Shown in pieces: positions 8,787 through 18,787 of a DNA stretch of 64,000 bases (its first letter is position 1; each line of letters opens with the position of its first letter). The stretch covers positions 1,364,001 to 1,428,000 of the forward strand of contig NZ_CP030053.1 of the NCBI RefSeq assembly GCF_004114955.1, read 5' to 3'. The DNA comes from Bradyrhizobium guangzhouense (lineage in GTDB: Bacteria; Pseudomonadota; Alphaproteobacteria; Rhizobiales; Xanthobacteraceae). The position numbers and the translations under genes are program-made. The notes beneath the pieces are model-generated. The model searched no databases. It saw only the letters and a program-made list of their open reading frames with translations, and was not told the DNA's origin.

Positions 8787-9593
8787 ATGACAAACCGACC
8801 CCTCCAGGATTTCGTCGGCCGGCACGAAAATCTATTCGTGTTGACCGGTGCCGGCTGCAGCACCAATTCGGGCATCCCTGATTATCGCGACAGCCATGGC
8901 AACTGGAAGCGGACCCAGCCGGTCAACTTCCAGGCCTTCATGTCGGAAGAGCGCACACGCCAGCGCTACTGGGCGCGCAGCCTGATCGGCTGGCGGCGGT
9001 TCGGCCAGGCGAGGCCGAACGATGCGCATCATGCGCTGGCCCGGCTCGAGGCCAGTGGGCGCTGCGAGATGCTGTTGACGCAGAATGTCGACCGGCTGCA
9101 TCAATCCGCCGGCCACCGGCAGGTGATCGATTTGCACGGCCGGCTCGATCTGGTCCGCTGCATGGGCTGCGGGGCCAAGATGCCCCGCAATGAATTCCAG
9201 AATGCGCTGGGCTGCGCCAACGCGGAATGGCTGGCGCTCGACGCTGCCGACGCGCCCGACGGCGACGCCGATCTGGAGCACGCGGATTTCTCGTCATTCA
9301 AGGTGCCGGCTTGCGAGGCCTGCGGCGGCATCCTCAAGCCCGACGTAGTGTTCTTCGGCGAGAACGTTCCCCGCGACGTTGTCGCCACCGCGCAGGACCA
9401 TCTGGCGCAGGCCGATGCGATGCTGGTCGTCGGCTCGTCGCTGATGGTCTATTCCGGCTTCCGCTTTGTGAAGGCGGCCGCAGAGCTGCAGATACCGATC
9501 GCCGCGGTCAATCTCGGGCGTACCCGCGCCGACGATCTTCTGACGCTCAAGGTCGAGGAGCGCTGCGAGGCGGCGCTGGCATTCCTGCTCTGA
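8787..9593 (+). CDS. Sir2-family NAD-dependent protein deacetylase (sirtuin)
   Basis: A 268-residue sirtuin. It has the NAD-binding GAGCSTNSGIPDYR loop, TQNVDRLHQSAG, the catalytic His in DLHGRLD, a zinc site formed by two Cys pairs (CMGC and CEAC) and the GSSL segment. The 50 residues between the Cys pairs are longer than in many bacterial sirtuins. It would remove acyl groups from lysines using NAD+. The start (ATGACAAACCG) gives a standard length with the Rossmann fold near residue 18. Partner substrates cannot be read from the neighbours, an SDR before it and hyuA after it. Confidence 0.94.
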   Translation: MTNRPLQDFVGRHENLFVLTGAGCSTNSGIPDYRDSHGNWKRTQPVNFQAFMSEERTRQRYWARSLIGWRRFGQARPNDAHHALARLEASGRCEMLLTQNVDRLHQSAGHRQVIDLHGRLDLVRCMGCGAKMPRNEFQNALGCANAEWLALDAADAPDGDADLEHADFSSFKVPACEACGGILKPDVVFFGENVPRDVVATAQDHLAQADAMLVVGSSLMVYSGFRFVKAAAELQIPIAAVNLGRTRADDLLTLKVEERCEAALAFLL

Positions 9594-9735
9594 TGTGGTG
9601 CCGGGCGAACAATTCTTGCCTATTGCGGAGGTGCCGAGCAGAATAGCCGGGTACAACATTTTCGTTGTGCTCGATGGCACGGAAATTGCTGCATCTTCGC
9701 CCTCAGTTCTTGACGATCAGCCGGAGAGTTTTGGA

Positions 9736-11820
9736 ATGCTTGAAGGAGCCGAAGTGCGGCTTGCCGTGGATATCGGTGGCACGTTCACCGATATCGTGCT
9801 GGACGTGGGCGAGGTGCGCAAGACGCGCAAGGTGCTGACCACGCCGCAACGTCCGGAGCAGGCGGTGCTGGACGGCATACGACTCATCCTCGCCGACGCA
9901 CGCGCGCATATCAGCGACATCGACGTCTTCATTCACGGCACGACGCTCGCGACCAATGCCATCATCGAGCGGCGTGGCGCCAAAACGGCCCTGATCGCGA
10001 CGGAGGGCTTTCGCGACGTGCTCGATATCGGCACCGAGAGCCGTTACGACCAGTACGATCTCAGCATCGACAAGCCGAAGCCGCTCGCGCCGCGCAGCCT
10101 GCGTTTCACCGTGCCCGAGCGCATCGATGCGCATGGTGCCGTCCGTCTCCCGCTGGACGAAGCTGCCGTCCGCGCACTCGCGCCGAAACTGCAAGCGCTG
10201 AATGTCGAAAGCGTTGCGGTCGCGTTCCTGCACTCCTATGCCAACCCCGATCATGAGCGCCGCGCAGCCGCGATCGTCGCCGAGGAGATGCCGGGCATTT
10301 CGGTGACGGTGTCATCGGCCGTGTGTCCGGAAATTCGCGAATATGAGCGAACGTCAACGGCCGTCGCCAACGCCTATGTGCAGCCGCTCATCGACGGCTA
10401 TCTCGCCCGCATGGCCGATGCTTTGCAGGTCGAGCAATTCCGCGGCGCCATCTATCTCGTCACGTCGGGCGGCGGCGTGACCTCGATTGAGACGGCGCGA
10501 CGCTTCCCGGTGCGCCTCGTCGAATCCGGTCCTGCCGGCGGCGCGATCTTCGCGGCGCAGATCGCAGCAAGACTTGGCGAAAGCAAGGTGCTGTCCTTCG
10601 ACATGGGCGGCACCACGGCAAAAATCTGCTTGATCGAGCAGTATCAGCCCGAGACCTCGCGCGTGTTCGAGGTCGATCGTGCTGCGCGCTTCCTGAAAGG
10701 CTCAGGCCTGCCGGTGCGCATCCCCGTCATCGAGATGGTCGAGATCGGCGCCGGTGGCGGCTCGATCGCCCATGTCGACGCCATGAAGCGCGTGACCGTC
10801 GGCCCGGAGAGTGCGTCTTCCGAGCCGGGCCCCGCCTGCTACGGCCGTGGCGGACAGCGTCCTGCGGTGACGGATGCGGACGTTGCACTCGGCATGATCG
10901 ATCCGGATGCCTTTGCGGGCGGCACGATCAAGCTCGATCCGGAGCTTTCCAAGCAGGCCCTGCTGAGCAGCGTCGGTACGCCGCTCGGCCTGTCGGCGGA
11001 AACCGCGGCCTATGCCGTGCACGAGGTGGTCTGCGAGAACATGGCGAGCGCGGCACGCGTGCATGCGGTCGAACGCGGGGAAATCGTCGGCCAGCACACG
11101 CTGATCGCCTTCGGCGGCGCTGCCCCGCTGCATGCGGCGCGCGTTGCCGAGAAGATCGGCGTCTCCCGGGTGATCGTGCCGTCGAATGCCGGCGTCGGTT
11201 CTGCGGTCGGATTCCTCGCCGCGCCAATCGCTTATGAGCTCGTGCGCAGCCGTCATGTCCGCCTCGACGATTTCGACACCGAGGCCGTCTCTGATCTGTT
11301 GCGGGAAATGGTGACTGAAGCCCGTGCGCTGGTCGAGCCCGGCGCTGCCGGTGCGGCGGTGCGCGAGCGCCGCGCAGCGTTCATGCGTTATGTCGGCCAG
11401 GGCCACGAGATCACCGTCGAATTGCCGAACCGGCCGCTGACGTCCGCGGATCTTGTTGGCCTGCGCCGGAAATTCGAGGCGGACTATTCCGCGATGTTTG
11501 AGCGCCCGATTCCGGGCGCGGCGATCGAGGTGCTGAGCTGGTCGGTGCTCGCGACCACGGAGGCGCGCAATCCGCCCACCGTTGCGGCCGTCACGCGCAA
11601 GCCCGCGGGCAAGGCGTCAGGCAGCCGCAAATTCTTCGACGGCCGCGCCGGCGAGGTGATCGAGATCCCGCTCTATCGCCGCGAGGACATGGCGCCAGGC
11701 GCGACCATTGCAGGTCCCGCCGTGATTGCGGAGGACGAGACCTCCACCTTCGTCTCCACGAGTTTTGATGCCCATATCGACGGTGCCGGCAGCATCGTCA
11801 TGGAACGGAAGGCGGCCTGA
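9736..11820 (+). CDS. Hydantoinase/oxoprolinase subunit A (HyuA-like)
   Basis: A 694-residue HyuA-type ATPase subunit. It begins with the actin-like ATP-binding motif DIGGTFTD near residue 12 and carries a second phosphate loop, DMGGTTAK. Such proteins pair with HyuB to open cyclic amides (N-methylhydantoin, 5-oxoproline) or, in acetone carboxylase, to activate substrates with ATP. The start at 9736 (MLEGAEVRLAVDIGG) is chosen because GGAGAG lies seven bases upstream and the length matches the family; about 47 further in-frame codons upstream have no family similarity. The HyuB gene follows after two bases. Substrate unknown. Confidence 0.93.
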   Translation: MLEGAEVRLAVDIGGTFTDIVLDVGEVRKTRKVLTTPQRPEQAVLDGIRLILADARAHISDIDVFIHGTTLATNAIIERRGAKTALIATEGFRDVLDIGTESRYDQYDLSIDKPKPLAPRSLRFTVPERIDAHGAVRLPLDEAAVRALAPKLQALNVESVAVAFLHSYANPDHERRAAAIVAEEMPGISVTVSSAVCPEIREYERTSTAVANAYVQPLIDGYLARMADALQVEQFRGAIYLVTSGGGVTSIETARRFPVRLVESGPAGGAIFAAQIAARLGESKVLSFDMGGTTAKICLIEQYQPETSRVFEVDRAARFLKGSGLPVRIPVIEMVEIGAGGGSIAHVDAMKRVTVGPESASSEPGPACYGRGGQRPAVTDADVALGMIDPDAFAGGTIKLDPELSKQALLSSVGTPLGLSAETAAYAVHEVVCENMASAARVHAVERGEIVGQHTLIAFGGAAPLHAARVAEKIGVSRVIVPSNAGVGSAVGFLAAPIAYELVRSRHVRLDDFDTEAVSDLLREMVTEARALVEPGAAGAAVRERRAAFMRYVGQGHEITVELPNRPLTSADLVGLRRKFEADYSAMFERPIPGAAIEVLSWSVLATTEARNPPTVAAVTRKPAGKASGSRKFFDGRAGEVIEIPLYRREDMAPGATIAGPAVIAEDETSTFVSTSFDAHIDGAGSIVMERKAA

Positions 11821-11822
11821 TC

Positions 11823-13481
11823 ATGAGCAAGGCAAACGGCGCGAGCCTGATCGACCTCCAGATCATGTGGCACCGGCTGATCGCCGTGGTCGAGGAGCAG
11901 GCGCAGGTGCTGCTGCGCACCGCATTCAGCCCTATCGTGCGCGAATGCGGCGATCTCTCCGCCGGCGTGTTCGACCTCAAGGGGCGGATGCTGGCGCAGG
12001 CGGTCACCGGCACGCCCGGTCACGTCAACTCGATGGCGGAATCGGTCAAGCACTTCATCGATCATTTCCCGCTCAAGACGATGAAGCAGGGCGATGCCTA
12101 CATCACCAACGATCCCTGGATGGGCACCGGCCACCTCAACGACTTCGTCGTCACCACGCCCTGCTTCAAGGACGGCAAGATCGTCGCGCTGTTCTCCTGC
12201 ACCAGCCATCTCATGGATATCGGCGGCATCGGCTTCGGTCCTGATGCCACCGACGTGTTCATGGAGGGGCTCTACATCCCGATGCTGAAGCTGATCGACC
12301 AGGGCGTCGTCAACGAGACGCTGATGGCGATGATCCGCACCAACACGCGGCTGCCGATCGATACGGAAGGCGACACCTATTCGCTCGCCGGCTGCAACGA
12401 TGTCGGCTGCGAGCGGCTGGTCGAGATGATGACCGAGTTCGGCATCGACACGCTCGACGCGCTCGGCGACTACATTTGCGACCGCTCGCGCGAGGCCGTG
12501 CTGGCCGAGATCGCAAAGCTGCCGAAGGGCAGCTGGCGCAATACCATGGTGGTTGACGGCTATGATGCGCCCGTCACGCTCGCGGCTACCCTGACGATTT
12601 CGGATGCGGGCATCCACGTCGATTTCGACGGCACGTCGGCGGCCTCGAAGTTCGGCATCAACGTGCCCTTGTCCTACACCACGGCCTACACCGTGTTCGG
12701 CCTTGGTTGCGTCGTCGCCTCGCAGATTCCGAACAATGCCGGCTCGCTCTCGCCACTGACGGTGTCGGCGCCTGCGGGGGCGATCCTCAATGCGCCGAAG
12801 CCGGCGCCGGTCGCCTCGCGCCACATCATCGGCCAGATGCTGCCCGACGTCGTGTTCGGCTGCCTGCGCCAGATCATTCCCGAGCGCGTGCCCGCCGAAG
12901 GCACTTCGTGCCTGTGGAATCTCAACGTGCGCGGACAGACGCGTTCCGGCGTTGGCGGCAATTACGGGTTCTCGATGGCCGTGACGTCCAACGGCGGCAC
13001 CGGCGCGCGCTTTGCGAAGGATGGGCTGTCGGCGACCGCCTATCCCAGCGGCGTGCGCGGCACGCCGGTCGAGATCGCGGAGACGCAGACGCCGCTGATC
13101 TTCTGGCGCAAGGAGCTGCGCCCGGATTCCGGCGGGGCAGGGCGCACCCGCGGCGGCCTCGGCCAGATCATCGAGGTCGGCAGCGGCGTCGATGCTCCCT
13201 TCGATATCCTGGCGGCGTTCGACCGCATCGATCATCCGCCGCGCGGCCGCGACGGTGGCAAGAACGGCGAGGCCGGCTATGTCGGCCTCAAGTCCGGCAC
13301 GAAGCTGCGCGGCAAGGGTTTCCAGCAGGTGCCGCCGGACGACCGGCTGGTGGTGCACACGCCCGGCGGGGCCGGAATCGGTGCGCCCACCGAACGCGAC
13401 CGCGCCGCGGTCAAGGACGATGTGGAGAGCGGGCTGGTGTCGTCGGACAACGCGGCCGCGGTGTACGGCTACGCAGGGTGA
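11823..13481 (+). CDS. Hydantoinase/oxoprolinase subunit B (HyuB-like)
   Basis: A 552-residue HyuB subunit starting two bases after hyuA, so the pair is surely co-transcribed and translationally coupled. Family features seen are the N-terminal metal-site region (VVEEQAQVLLRTAFSPIVRE), GHVNSM, NDPWMGTGHLNDF and the Gly-rich C-terminal PGGAGIG. With HyuA it should hydrolyse a cyclic amide in the cytoplasm at the cost of ATP. The length is normal. No hydantoin racemase or carbamoylase is adjacent, so an oxoprolinase-type role is also possible. Confidence 0.93.
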   Translation: MSKANGASLIDLQIMWHRLIAVVEEQAQVLLRTAFSPIVRECGDLSAGVFDLKGRMLAQAVTGTPGHVNSMAESVKHFIDHFPLKTMKQGDAYITNDPWMGTGHLNDFVVTTPCFKDGKIVALFSCTSHLMDIGGIGFGPDATDVFMEGLYIPMLKLIDQGVVNETLMAMIRTNTRLPIDTEGDTYSLAGCNDVGCERLVEMMTEFGIDTLDALGDYICDRSREAVLAEIAKLPKGSWRNTMVVDGYDAPVTLAATLTISDAGIHVDFDGTSAASKFGINVPLSYTTAYTVFGLGCVVASQIPNNAGSLSPLTVSAPAGAILNAPKPAPVASRHIIGQMLPDVVFGCLRQIIPERVPAEGTSCLWNLNVRGQTRSGVGGNYGFSMAVTSNGGTGARFAKDGLSATAYPSGVRGTPVEIAETQTPLIFWRKELRPDSGGAGRTRGGLGQIIEVGSGVDAPFDILAAFDRIDHPPRGRDGGKNGEAGYVGLKSGTKLRGKGFQQVPPDDRLVVHTPGGAGIGAPTERDRAAVKDDVESGLVSSDNAAAVYGYAG

Positions 13482-13538
13482 GCCGCTGAAAGAGTTCGTC
13501 CCAGCCTCACCGGCCGGGACGATGCCTCTGGTCTGACG

Positions 13539-14183
13539 TTACGCCGCCACCTTCCTTCGCGCCTGCTCGGCCTTGTACAGTTCGAACTCCTCCGCAACCG
13601 CCCTGGCGAACGACGGCCGGTGGCGCAGGCGCTCGTAATAGGCCTTCACGTTCGGCCATTTCGCGAGCTCGATCGGCGGCGTTGCCATGGTCCAGTTGAT
13701 CACAGTGGCGAGATAAGCGTCCGCCACGCTGAAATGGTCGAGCAGGAACTCGCGGCCTTTCAGGTAATTGTCGAGATAGTCGAGCCGCGACAGGTTCTTC
13801 TCAAGCGCGTAGGCCTTGGTCTCCTGCGGCGCCTTGCGGTCGAGCACAGGGATGAACAGACCCTTGTGCAGCTCGGTGCCGATGAAGCAGAGCCATTGGT
13901 GCAGCCGCGTGCGCTCGATGCCTTGCGTGGCGCCGAGCCCGGATTGCGGAAAGCGGTCCGCGACATATTGCAGGATCGCTGCGTTCTCGGTCAGCACCAC
14001 GCCCTCGTCGGTGCGTAGCGTCGGCACCAGGCCGATTGGGTTCACCGCGCGGAAATCGGAACCGTCCTTCAGCACCGTCTTGGTCGGGGAATCGACTTCG
14101 AGATAGTTCGCATCGGCGCCGGCTTCATAGAGCGCAACGCGCGTCGCCATGGAGCAGGCGAGTGGCGAGAAATAAAGATCCAT
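13539..14183 (-). CDS. Glutathione S-transferase family protein
   Basis: A 214-residue GST. The N-terminal thioredoxin-like half contains the cis-Pro region VPTLRTDEG and the glutathione-binding LTENAAILQY; the helical C-terminal half contains the N-cap region FSVADAYLAT. The two start candidates are adjacent ATGs (14186 and 14183). The second has the better spacing from AAGGAGG, so it is used here. It is divergent from a TetR regulator, and a perfect inverted repeat flanks the promoters, so it is probably the regulated target. Conjugation or reduction of an electrophile with glutathione is expected; the inducer and substrate are unknown. Confidence 0.93.
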   Translation of the reverse strand: MDLYFSPLACSMATRVALYEAGADANYLEVDSPTKTVLKDGSDFRAVNPIGLVPTLRTDEGVVLTENAAILQYVADRFPQSGLGATQGIERTRLHQWLCFIGTELHKGLFIPVLDRKAPQETKAYALEKNLSRLDYLDNYLKGREFLLDHFSVADAYLATVINWTMATPPIELAKWPNVKAYYERLRHRPSFARAVAEEFELYKAEQARRKVAA

Positions 14184-14237
14184 CATGGGCCTCCTTGGGC
14201 AAGTCCTCTCGTGAGTGTCGCTCAACCTGGCCAGATT

Positions 14238-14303
14238 GATTTTTGTACCATCTTGCATAATATGGAGCAGGTCAAGGATTAATTGCGAAATGGTACAAAA
14301 ATC
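14238..14303. promoter_or_regulatory. Spaced perfect inverted repeat, putative TetR operator pair
   Basis: GATTTTTGTACCAT at 14238-14251 is repeated in inverted form as ATGGTACAAAAATC at 14290-14303: 14-bp perfect arms, 38 bases apart, about 52 bp centre to centre. Each arm contains the palindromic core GTAC. The right arm covers the first codons of the tetR gene; the left lies between candidate -35 (TTGATT, 14236) and -10 (TAATAT, 14258) boxes for tetR and just downstream of a TTGACC box (14275-14270, minus) for gst. The layout suits repression of both genes by one TetR protein. Confidence 0.6.
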
Positions 14304-14952
14304 GAAGCCGCCAACTGCTGCCAACAAGCCCGAGCGCCGCGACGAGCCGAAACGACGCGGCCGGCCGCGTGCCTATGAGCCCGAAATTGCGCTCGGCAAG
14401 GCGCTCGATCTGTTCCGCAAGCAGGGCTTTGCCGCGACCTCGCTCGACGATCTCAGCGAAGCCACCGGCATGAACCGGCCGAGCCTTTATGGCGCCTTCG
14501 GCGACAAGCGCGAGCTCTACATCAAGAGCTACCAGCGCTACCGCGAGGACGCCCGTGCGTCGATGGTCGAGATCTTTCGCCAGGAGATGCCGGTGCGCCA
14601 GCGGCTGGAGCGGATCTATGCCGCCGCGCTGAACATCTATCTCTCGGGCGAGACCGGCCCGCGCGGCTGCTTCACCGTGGTGACGGCAGCCTCCGAAGCG
14701 GTCAGCGATCCCGAGATACGCGCCATGGTGATCGAGGGACTCACCGAGCTCGACAAGGCTTTTGCAAACTGCTTCCGCCGCGCCAAGGAGAAGGGCGAAC
14801 TGCCTGAGAGTGCCGATCCCGCTGCACTGGCGCAGCTCGCCTCAGCTACCATTCACACCATCGCCATCCGCTCCCGCGCGCGCGTGCCGCGCAAGGAGCT
14901 GGAAGCGATCGTCAAGGGCGCGATCGACGTGATGGTGGGCGGTAAGGGGTAA
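14290..14952 (+). CDS. TetR/AcrR family transcriptional regulator
   Basis: A 220-residue regulator. After a basic N-terminal tail (PKRRGRPRAYEPE) comes the helix-turn-helix around residues 45-85, with LDDLSEATGMNRPSLYGAFG as the recognition part, then a helical ligand domain. The ATG at 14290 is preferred; a GTG 25 codons upstream would run through the putative operator. It is divergent from the GST gene with 106 bases between starts, and the inverted repeat there makes autoregulation and control of gst likely. The inducer is probably an electrophile or drug handled by the GST, which is inference. Confidence 0.93.
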   Translation: MVQKSKPPTAANKPERRDEPKRRGRPRAYEPEIALGKALDLFRKQGFAATSLDDLSEATGMNRPSLYGAFGDKRELYIKSYQRYREDARASMVEIFRQEMPVRQRLERIYAAALNIYLSGETGPRGCFTVVTAASEAVSDPEIRAMVIEGLTELDKAFANCFRRAKEKGELPESADPAALAQLASATIHTIAIRSRARVPRKELEAIVKGAIDVMVGGKG

Positions 14953-14998
14953 GCAGTCGTCGCGGCACCAGGGAGCGTGGCGCGATCTATCTCCCCAA

Positions 14999-15026
14999 CG
15001 TCGTCCTGGCGAAGGCCAGGACGACG
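14999..15026. repeat. Short palindromic repeat (family A hairpin) between convergent genes
   Basis: CGTCGTCCTGG and CCAGGACGACG form a perfect 11-bp stem around CGAAGG. It lies between the convergent tetR and chemoreceptor genes and may serve as a bidirectional terminator, although no T-run follows. The motif GTCGTCC-GGCGAAGGCC recurs at 17150-17270 and, with variation, at 57440-57465, so it is a dispersed repeat. Confidence 0.7.
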
Positions 15027-15048
15027 ATGCCGCGCGATCTCGCCCAGC

Positions 15049-17016
15049 CTACGCCGCGCGAATCTGCTGGAGGAAGCGATCCACTTCATCGCGCAGGCGC
15101 TGCGACTGCTTCGACAGCTCGATCGCCGAGACCAGCACTTCTTCCGCGGCCGTGCCGGTCGCCGCGATGCCGTCGGTGACGCCGGCAATGTTTTGCGAGA
15201 CCTCGCCGGTGCGGGCGGCGGCCTGCTGGACGTTCTGCGCGATCTCCTGCGTCGCCGTGCCCTGCTGGCCGACCGCGGCGGCGATCGCGGCCGAGATTTC
15301 GTCGACCTGCTGAATCGTGGCGCAGATCGACTGGATGCCTTCGACCGCACCCGATGTCTCGCCCTGGACGGCTGTCACCTGTGCGCCGATTTCCTCCGTC
15401 GCCTTCGCGGTCTGGGTCGCGAGCGCCTTGACCTCGGAGGCGACAACCGCAAAGCCGCGGCCGGCTTCGCCGGCGCGCGCCGCCTCGATCGTCGCATTCA
15501 GCGCCAAGAGATTGGTCTGTCCGGCAATGCCATTGATGAAAGAGACGACGTCGCCGATCTTCTGCGCGGCATCCGCGAGGCTCTGGACGCGCGCATTCGA
15601 CGCCTGTCCGTCGCTCGCGGCCTTGCCCACCACCTCGGTCGCATGCGCGAGCCGCCGGCTGATCTCGGTCATCGACGAGGACAATTCTTCCGCCGCAGCC
15701 GCCACCGTCTGCACGTTCTCCGAGGCGAGCGCCGAAGCCGACGACACCGTGCGGGTCTGCTGCCGCGACTGTTCGACGATGGCGGACATCGAGCGTGCCG
15801 TGTGCTCCATCTCGACGGCCGCGGAGGAGACTGTGGTGACGACGTCGCGGATGCTGGCCTCGAAATTGTCGGCGAGCGCGGCGAAGGCGCGCCGTTTCTC
15901 CGCCTCCGATTGCGCTTTGGCCTCGAGCTGCCCAGCCTGGAGCTTGCTGAAATTGACGGCATTGTCGCGGAACACCGCGACCGCCTTCACCATCGCGCCG
16001 ACTTCGTCGTTGGATTTGCTTTCGGGAATGGCAACGTCGAGATGGCCATCGGCGAGCTCGCGCATCACCGATGTGATCGACAGAATCGGACGCGAGATTC
16101 CGCGGGCGATGAGATAGCCGACGATGGCGGCGAGGATCAGCCCGAGGGCGGCGATGCCGATTGCGAGCATCCAGGCACGGTCGGCCGAGGACACGTAATC
16201 GGCGTTGTCCATCACCAGCTCGACGGCGCCGAGCGGTTTTCCGGAGAAGTCCTTGATCGGCCCGAGCAGCGCAGCGACCGGCCGGGTGTCGAGTTTCGAC
16301 TGCCGTACCGTAAAATCGCCACCGGTGGCGCGACCGTAATCGGCGGCATCGAAGAAGCTCTGGCCCTTCAGCGTGCCGCCGAACAGCTTGAAGCCCGTGC
16401 CATCGGCGAGATGGAAGGCAATGTCGACGTGGCGGTTGGCCTTGAAATCGTCGAGGAAGGACTGGCCGAAGGTCAGGCCGAATTCCACCGAGCCGAGATG
16501 CTTGCCCGCTTGCGCGATCGGCACCACGCCGCGGATGCCGAGCCCGGCGACGCCGCCTTCGAGTCCGACAATGACCTTGCGCTCCTGATTGGCGTCGAGG
16601 ACGGTCTTGCGGAAGCTCGAGAGGTCGTCGCCGAACTTCGCCGGCTGGTGCACGCGCAGGAAGGACGTCGCGGGAGGCGTATGGAACTGGAACTGCTCGA
16701 CGCCGTACTCGGACTTGGTCGCCGCGAACACCGGTCCGAACAGGCGCATCAAGGCGTCGCGATCCTGCTTGGCCATCGCCTCCTGCGTCGCCGGCATCGC
16801 GGCCACGACCGTGCTCATGGCGGCGGCGCGGTGGGACTCTTCGGAGATGCGCGACAGCAGCGCATCATAATGGCTGCGCAACTCGCGCTGGTCGGCGCGG
16901 TCGATGATGCCCGCGATGATCCACATGGCGCCGAGCACGGCAATCAGCGCGGTCGCCGCCGCCGTCAGCGCCAGCGCCACCGTGATCCGCATCCTGAGGC
17001 CAAGGCTCGCTCGCAT
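15049..17016 (-). CDS. Methyl-accepting chemotaxis protein with dCache_3-like sensor
   Basis: A 655-residue chemoreceptor. The order is a short basic N-terminus, TM1 (about 10-36), a large periplasmic sensor, TM2 ([20 protein letters not shown]), HAMP and a methyl-accepting signalling domain. The sensor contains [18 protein letters not shown] and [19 protein letters not shown], resembling dCache_3. The signalling domain has the hairpin tip [20 protein letters not shown]. It would report a small-molecule signal to CheA/CheW. The start at MRASLGLRM (17016) places TM1 correctly; a longer frame reads into the palindromic repeat upstream. The ligand is unknown. Confidence 0.93.
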   Translation of the reverse strand: MRASLGLRMRITVALALTAAATALIAVLGAMWIIAGIIDRADQRELRSHYDALLSRISEESHRAAAMSTVVAAMPATQEAMAKQDRDALMRLFGPVFAATKSEYGVEQFQFHTPPATSFLRVHQPAKFGDDLSSFRKTVLDANQERKVIVGLEGGVAGLGIRGVVPIAQAGKHLGSVEFGLTFGQSFLDDFKANRHVDIAFHLADGTGFKLFGGTLKGQSFFDAADYGRATGGDFTVRQSKLDTRPVAALLGPIKDFSGKPLGAVELVMDNADYVSSADRAWMLAIGIAALGLILAAIVGYLIARGISRPILSITSVMRELADGHLDVAIPESKSNDEVGAMVKAVAVFRDNAVNFSKLQAGQLEAKAQSEAEKRRAFAALADNFEASIRDVVTTVSSAAVEMEHTARSMSAIVEQSRQQTRTVSSASALASENVQTVAAAAEELSSSMTEISRRLAHATEVVGKAASDGQASNARVQSLADAAQKIGDVVSFINGIAGQTNLLALNATIEAARAGEAGRGFAVVASEVKALATQTAKATEEIGAQVTAVQGETSGAVEGIQSICATIQQVDEISAAIAAAVGQQGTATQEIAQNVQQAAARTGEVSQNIAGVTDGIAATGTAAEEVLVSAIELSKQSQRLRDEVDRFLQQIRAA

Positions 17017-17149
17017 GTCCAACTCGTTCGTTGCGCATCGATTAACAATGCCTATCAACTTCTCGCTAAAAGAGGGTGAACAGATACCGGCGGAACGAGA
17101 ATTATGCGGGGGCGGCGAGAGACGGACGGTGGGGACTAAAAAACTCGTC

Positions 17150-17270
17150 GTCGTCCCGGCGAAGGCCGGAACCCATAGCCACCCAGCGCGATTTGGCGAA
17201 GATGGGCCATGACCATCTCGGACCATAAATCCGTCTGCGGAGTATGGGTCCCGGCCTTCGCCGGGACGAC
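17150..17270. repeat. Palindromic repeat element, family A
   Basis: Two 28-base arms, 17150-17177 and 17243-17270, are inverted copies with one mismatch. Each begins or ends with GTCGTCCCGGCGAAGGCC and reaches CCCATA; each arm also holds an internal CCGGC/GCCGG hairpin. The element lies between the chemoreceptor start and the end of the hydroxyacid dehydrogenase gene. Short open frames through it are artefacts. Confidence 0.8.
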
Positions 17271-17308
17271 ACTGAAAGACGGGGCGCCCGTGTTCGCGAA
17301 ATCCCGAG

Positions 17309-18274
17309 CTAATACCCTCTCCGCCGATCCACCACGTTCTCCAGCGCGCCGCCTGCCTCGAACCGCGCGATCTGCTCGGCGACGTAGGCCGAGATCGCGT
17401 CCGCGTCGGTGTCGGCGGCGTTGTGCGGGGTCAGCACCACCTTGGGATGGGTCCAGAACCGGCTGTCCGCGGGCTGCGGTTCCTGCACGAAAACGTCGAG
17501 CGAGGCGGCGCCCAGCGTGCCGTCGTCGAGACAGGCCAGGATGTCGGCTTCGTTCTGCAAGGCCCCGCGGCCGGCATTGATCAGCACCGGCGCGCCGAGC
17601 GGGCTGGTGTGGTTGAGCTTGGTGAAGACCTCGCGGTTGAGAATGCCGTTTGTATCAGGCGTCAGCGGCAGCAGAGACACCAGGATGTCGGTCTTGCGCA
17701 GGAACGCATCCATGCCTGCGGTGCCGTGAAAACACTCGACGCCCGTAATGCTGCGCGGGCTGCGGCTCCAGCCGGCGACGCGGAAGCCGAGCCGCCGCAG
17801 CACGTCGGCCGCATCGGCGCCGAGCGTGCCGAGGCCCATGACGCCGACCGTGACCGCGCTCGCCGGCCACTGGTATTTCGGCTCCCAGCGCTTCGCACGC
17901 TGCGAGTCGCGCAAGTAAAGCTCCTGGCGGTGGTGCATCAGCACGTGCAGCACGACATATTCGGTCATGCGGTTGGTGAGGTCGGGCACCGCGACGCGCA
18001 CCAGCGGCACGTTGGGCACGCTGTTGTCGGCCATCAGTGCGTCGACGCCGGCGCCGAGATTGAAGATCGCGCGCAGATTGGGGAAGGAGCCGAGGTCGCC
18101 CGGCACCGGCTTCCACACCGCGGCGTAATGCACCTCGGCCGGATCGAGGGAGGCATTCGGCAACAGCACCACGCGGCGGCCGTCGCAGACCGCATCGAAC
18201 CGGGCCTTCCAGCGCTCCGGCAGCCAGTTCTGCTGTGTGCTGTTGATCAGGACGGCCAGTGTGCCCACGGTCAT
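17309..18274 (-). CDS. D-2-hydroxyacid dehydrogenase, glyoxylate/hydroxypyruvate reductase A type
   Basis: A 321-residue NAD(P)-dependent 2-hydroxyacid dehydrogenase. The Rossmann motif GVMGLGTLG is followed by INAGRG (substrate Arg), the QEP segment (catalytic Glu region) and TPHNAAD (catalytic His). The overall pattern, including [10 protein letters not shown] and the [15 protein letters not shown] helix, matches GhrA. It reduces glyoxylate or hydroxypyruvate. The start at MTVGTLAVL (18274) gives the normal length; an upstream frame enters the leader of the divergent YciI gene. No neighbour points to a specific pathway. Confidence 0.92.
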   Translation of the reverse strand: MTVGTLAVLINSTQQNWLPERWKARFDAVCDGRRVVLLPNASLDPAEVHYAAVWKPVPGDLGSFPNLRAIFNLGAGVDALMADNSVPNVPLVRVAVPDLTNRMTEYVVLHVLMHHRQELYLRDSQRAKRWEPKYQWPASAVTVGVMGLGTLGADAADVLRRLGFRVAGWSRSPRSITGVECFHGTAGMDAFLRKTDILVSLLPLTPDTNGILNREVFTKLNHTSPLGAPVLINAGRGALQNEADILACLDDGTLGAASLDVFVQEPQPADSRFWTHPKVVLTPHNAADTDADAISAYVAEQIARFEAGGALENVVDRRRGY

Positions 18275-18418
18275 TCGAAGTGCCTCTTTTGGTTCCGCTT
18301 TTTCAGGCCCTCCTTGGCACGATCCGGCGGATTTTTCCCGCAAATTTTTTCCGCAGCCCTGTCGGGGCGAGGCATAGTGGATCGTCTTCAAAACAAGCGT
18401 TCCCGGAAGGTGCTGCCC

Positions 18419-18787
18419 ATGCTTTATGCGATCCTTTGCTATCATGACGAGGACTTCGTCGGCTCCTGGAGCAAGGACCAGGACGAGGCCGTGATGAAAA
18501 AGCTCGCCGTGGTGCAGGACAAGCTCACGAGCCAAGGCCGTCTCGGCCCGGTGGCTCGGCTGCTGCCGACCACCGCGGCGGCGACGCTGCGCAAGGAAGA
18601 CCCCCCGCTGGTGCTCGACGGCCCCTATGCCGAGACCAAGGAGCAGCTGCTCGGCTTCTATATCGTCGACTGCAAGAATCTCGACGAGGCGCTCGACGTC
18701 GCGCGCGACCTCGGCGCGGCCAATCCCGGCGGCGCCTATGAGGTGCGTCCTGTCGGCGTGTTCAGGCCCGGAGGAATTTCGGCGTGA
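18419..18787 (+). CDS. YciI/DGPF-domain protein, partner of ECF42-type sigma factor
   Basis: A 122-residue YCII-related protein with the signature DGPYAETKEQLLGFYIVDC near residues 67-85. GGAAGG precedes the ATG at 18419 by eight bases. The last codons overlap the GTG start of the sigma factor gene (GTGA), so the two are translationally coupled. Genes of this DGPF family are the regular neighbours and likely targets of ECF42 sigma factors. The biochemical role is unknown; some relatives are thought to act as small enzymes with a ferredoxin-like fold. Confidence 0.9.
   Translation: MLYAILCYHDEDFVGSWSKDQDEAVMKKLAVVQDKLTSQGRLGPVARLLPTTAAATLRKEDPPLVLDGPYAETKEQLLGFYIVDCKNLDEALDVARDLGAANPGGAYEVRPVGVFRPGGISA

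Noticed and set aside
11673..13358. Minus-strand open frame of about 560 codons over hyuB
   Set aside because: Composition is that of a GC-bias shadow; hyuB has full family features and couples to hyuA.
14977..17079. Plus-strand open frame of about 700 codons over the chemoreceptor
   Set aside because: Shadow of the signalling domain; the minus strand carries HAMP and methyl-accepting motifs.
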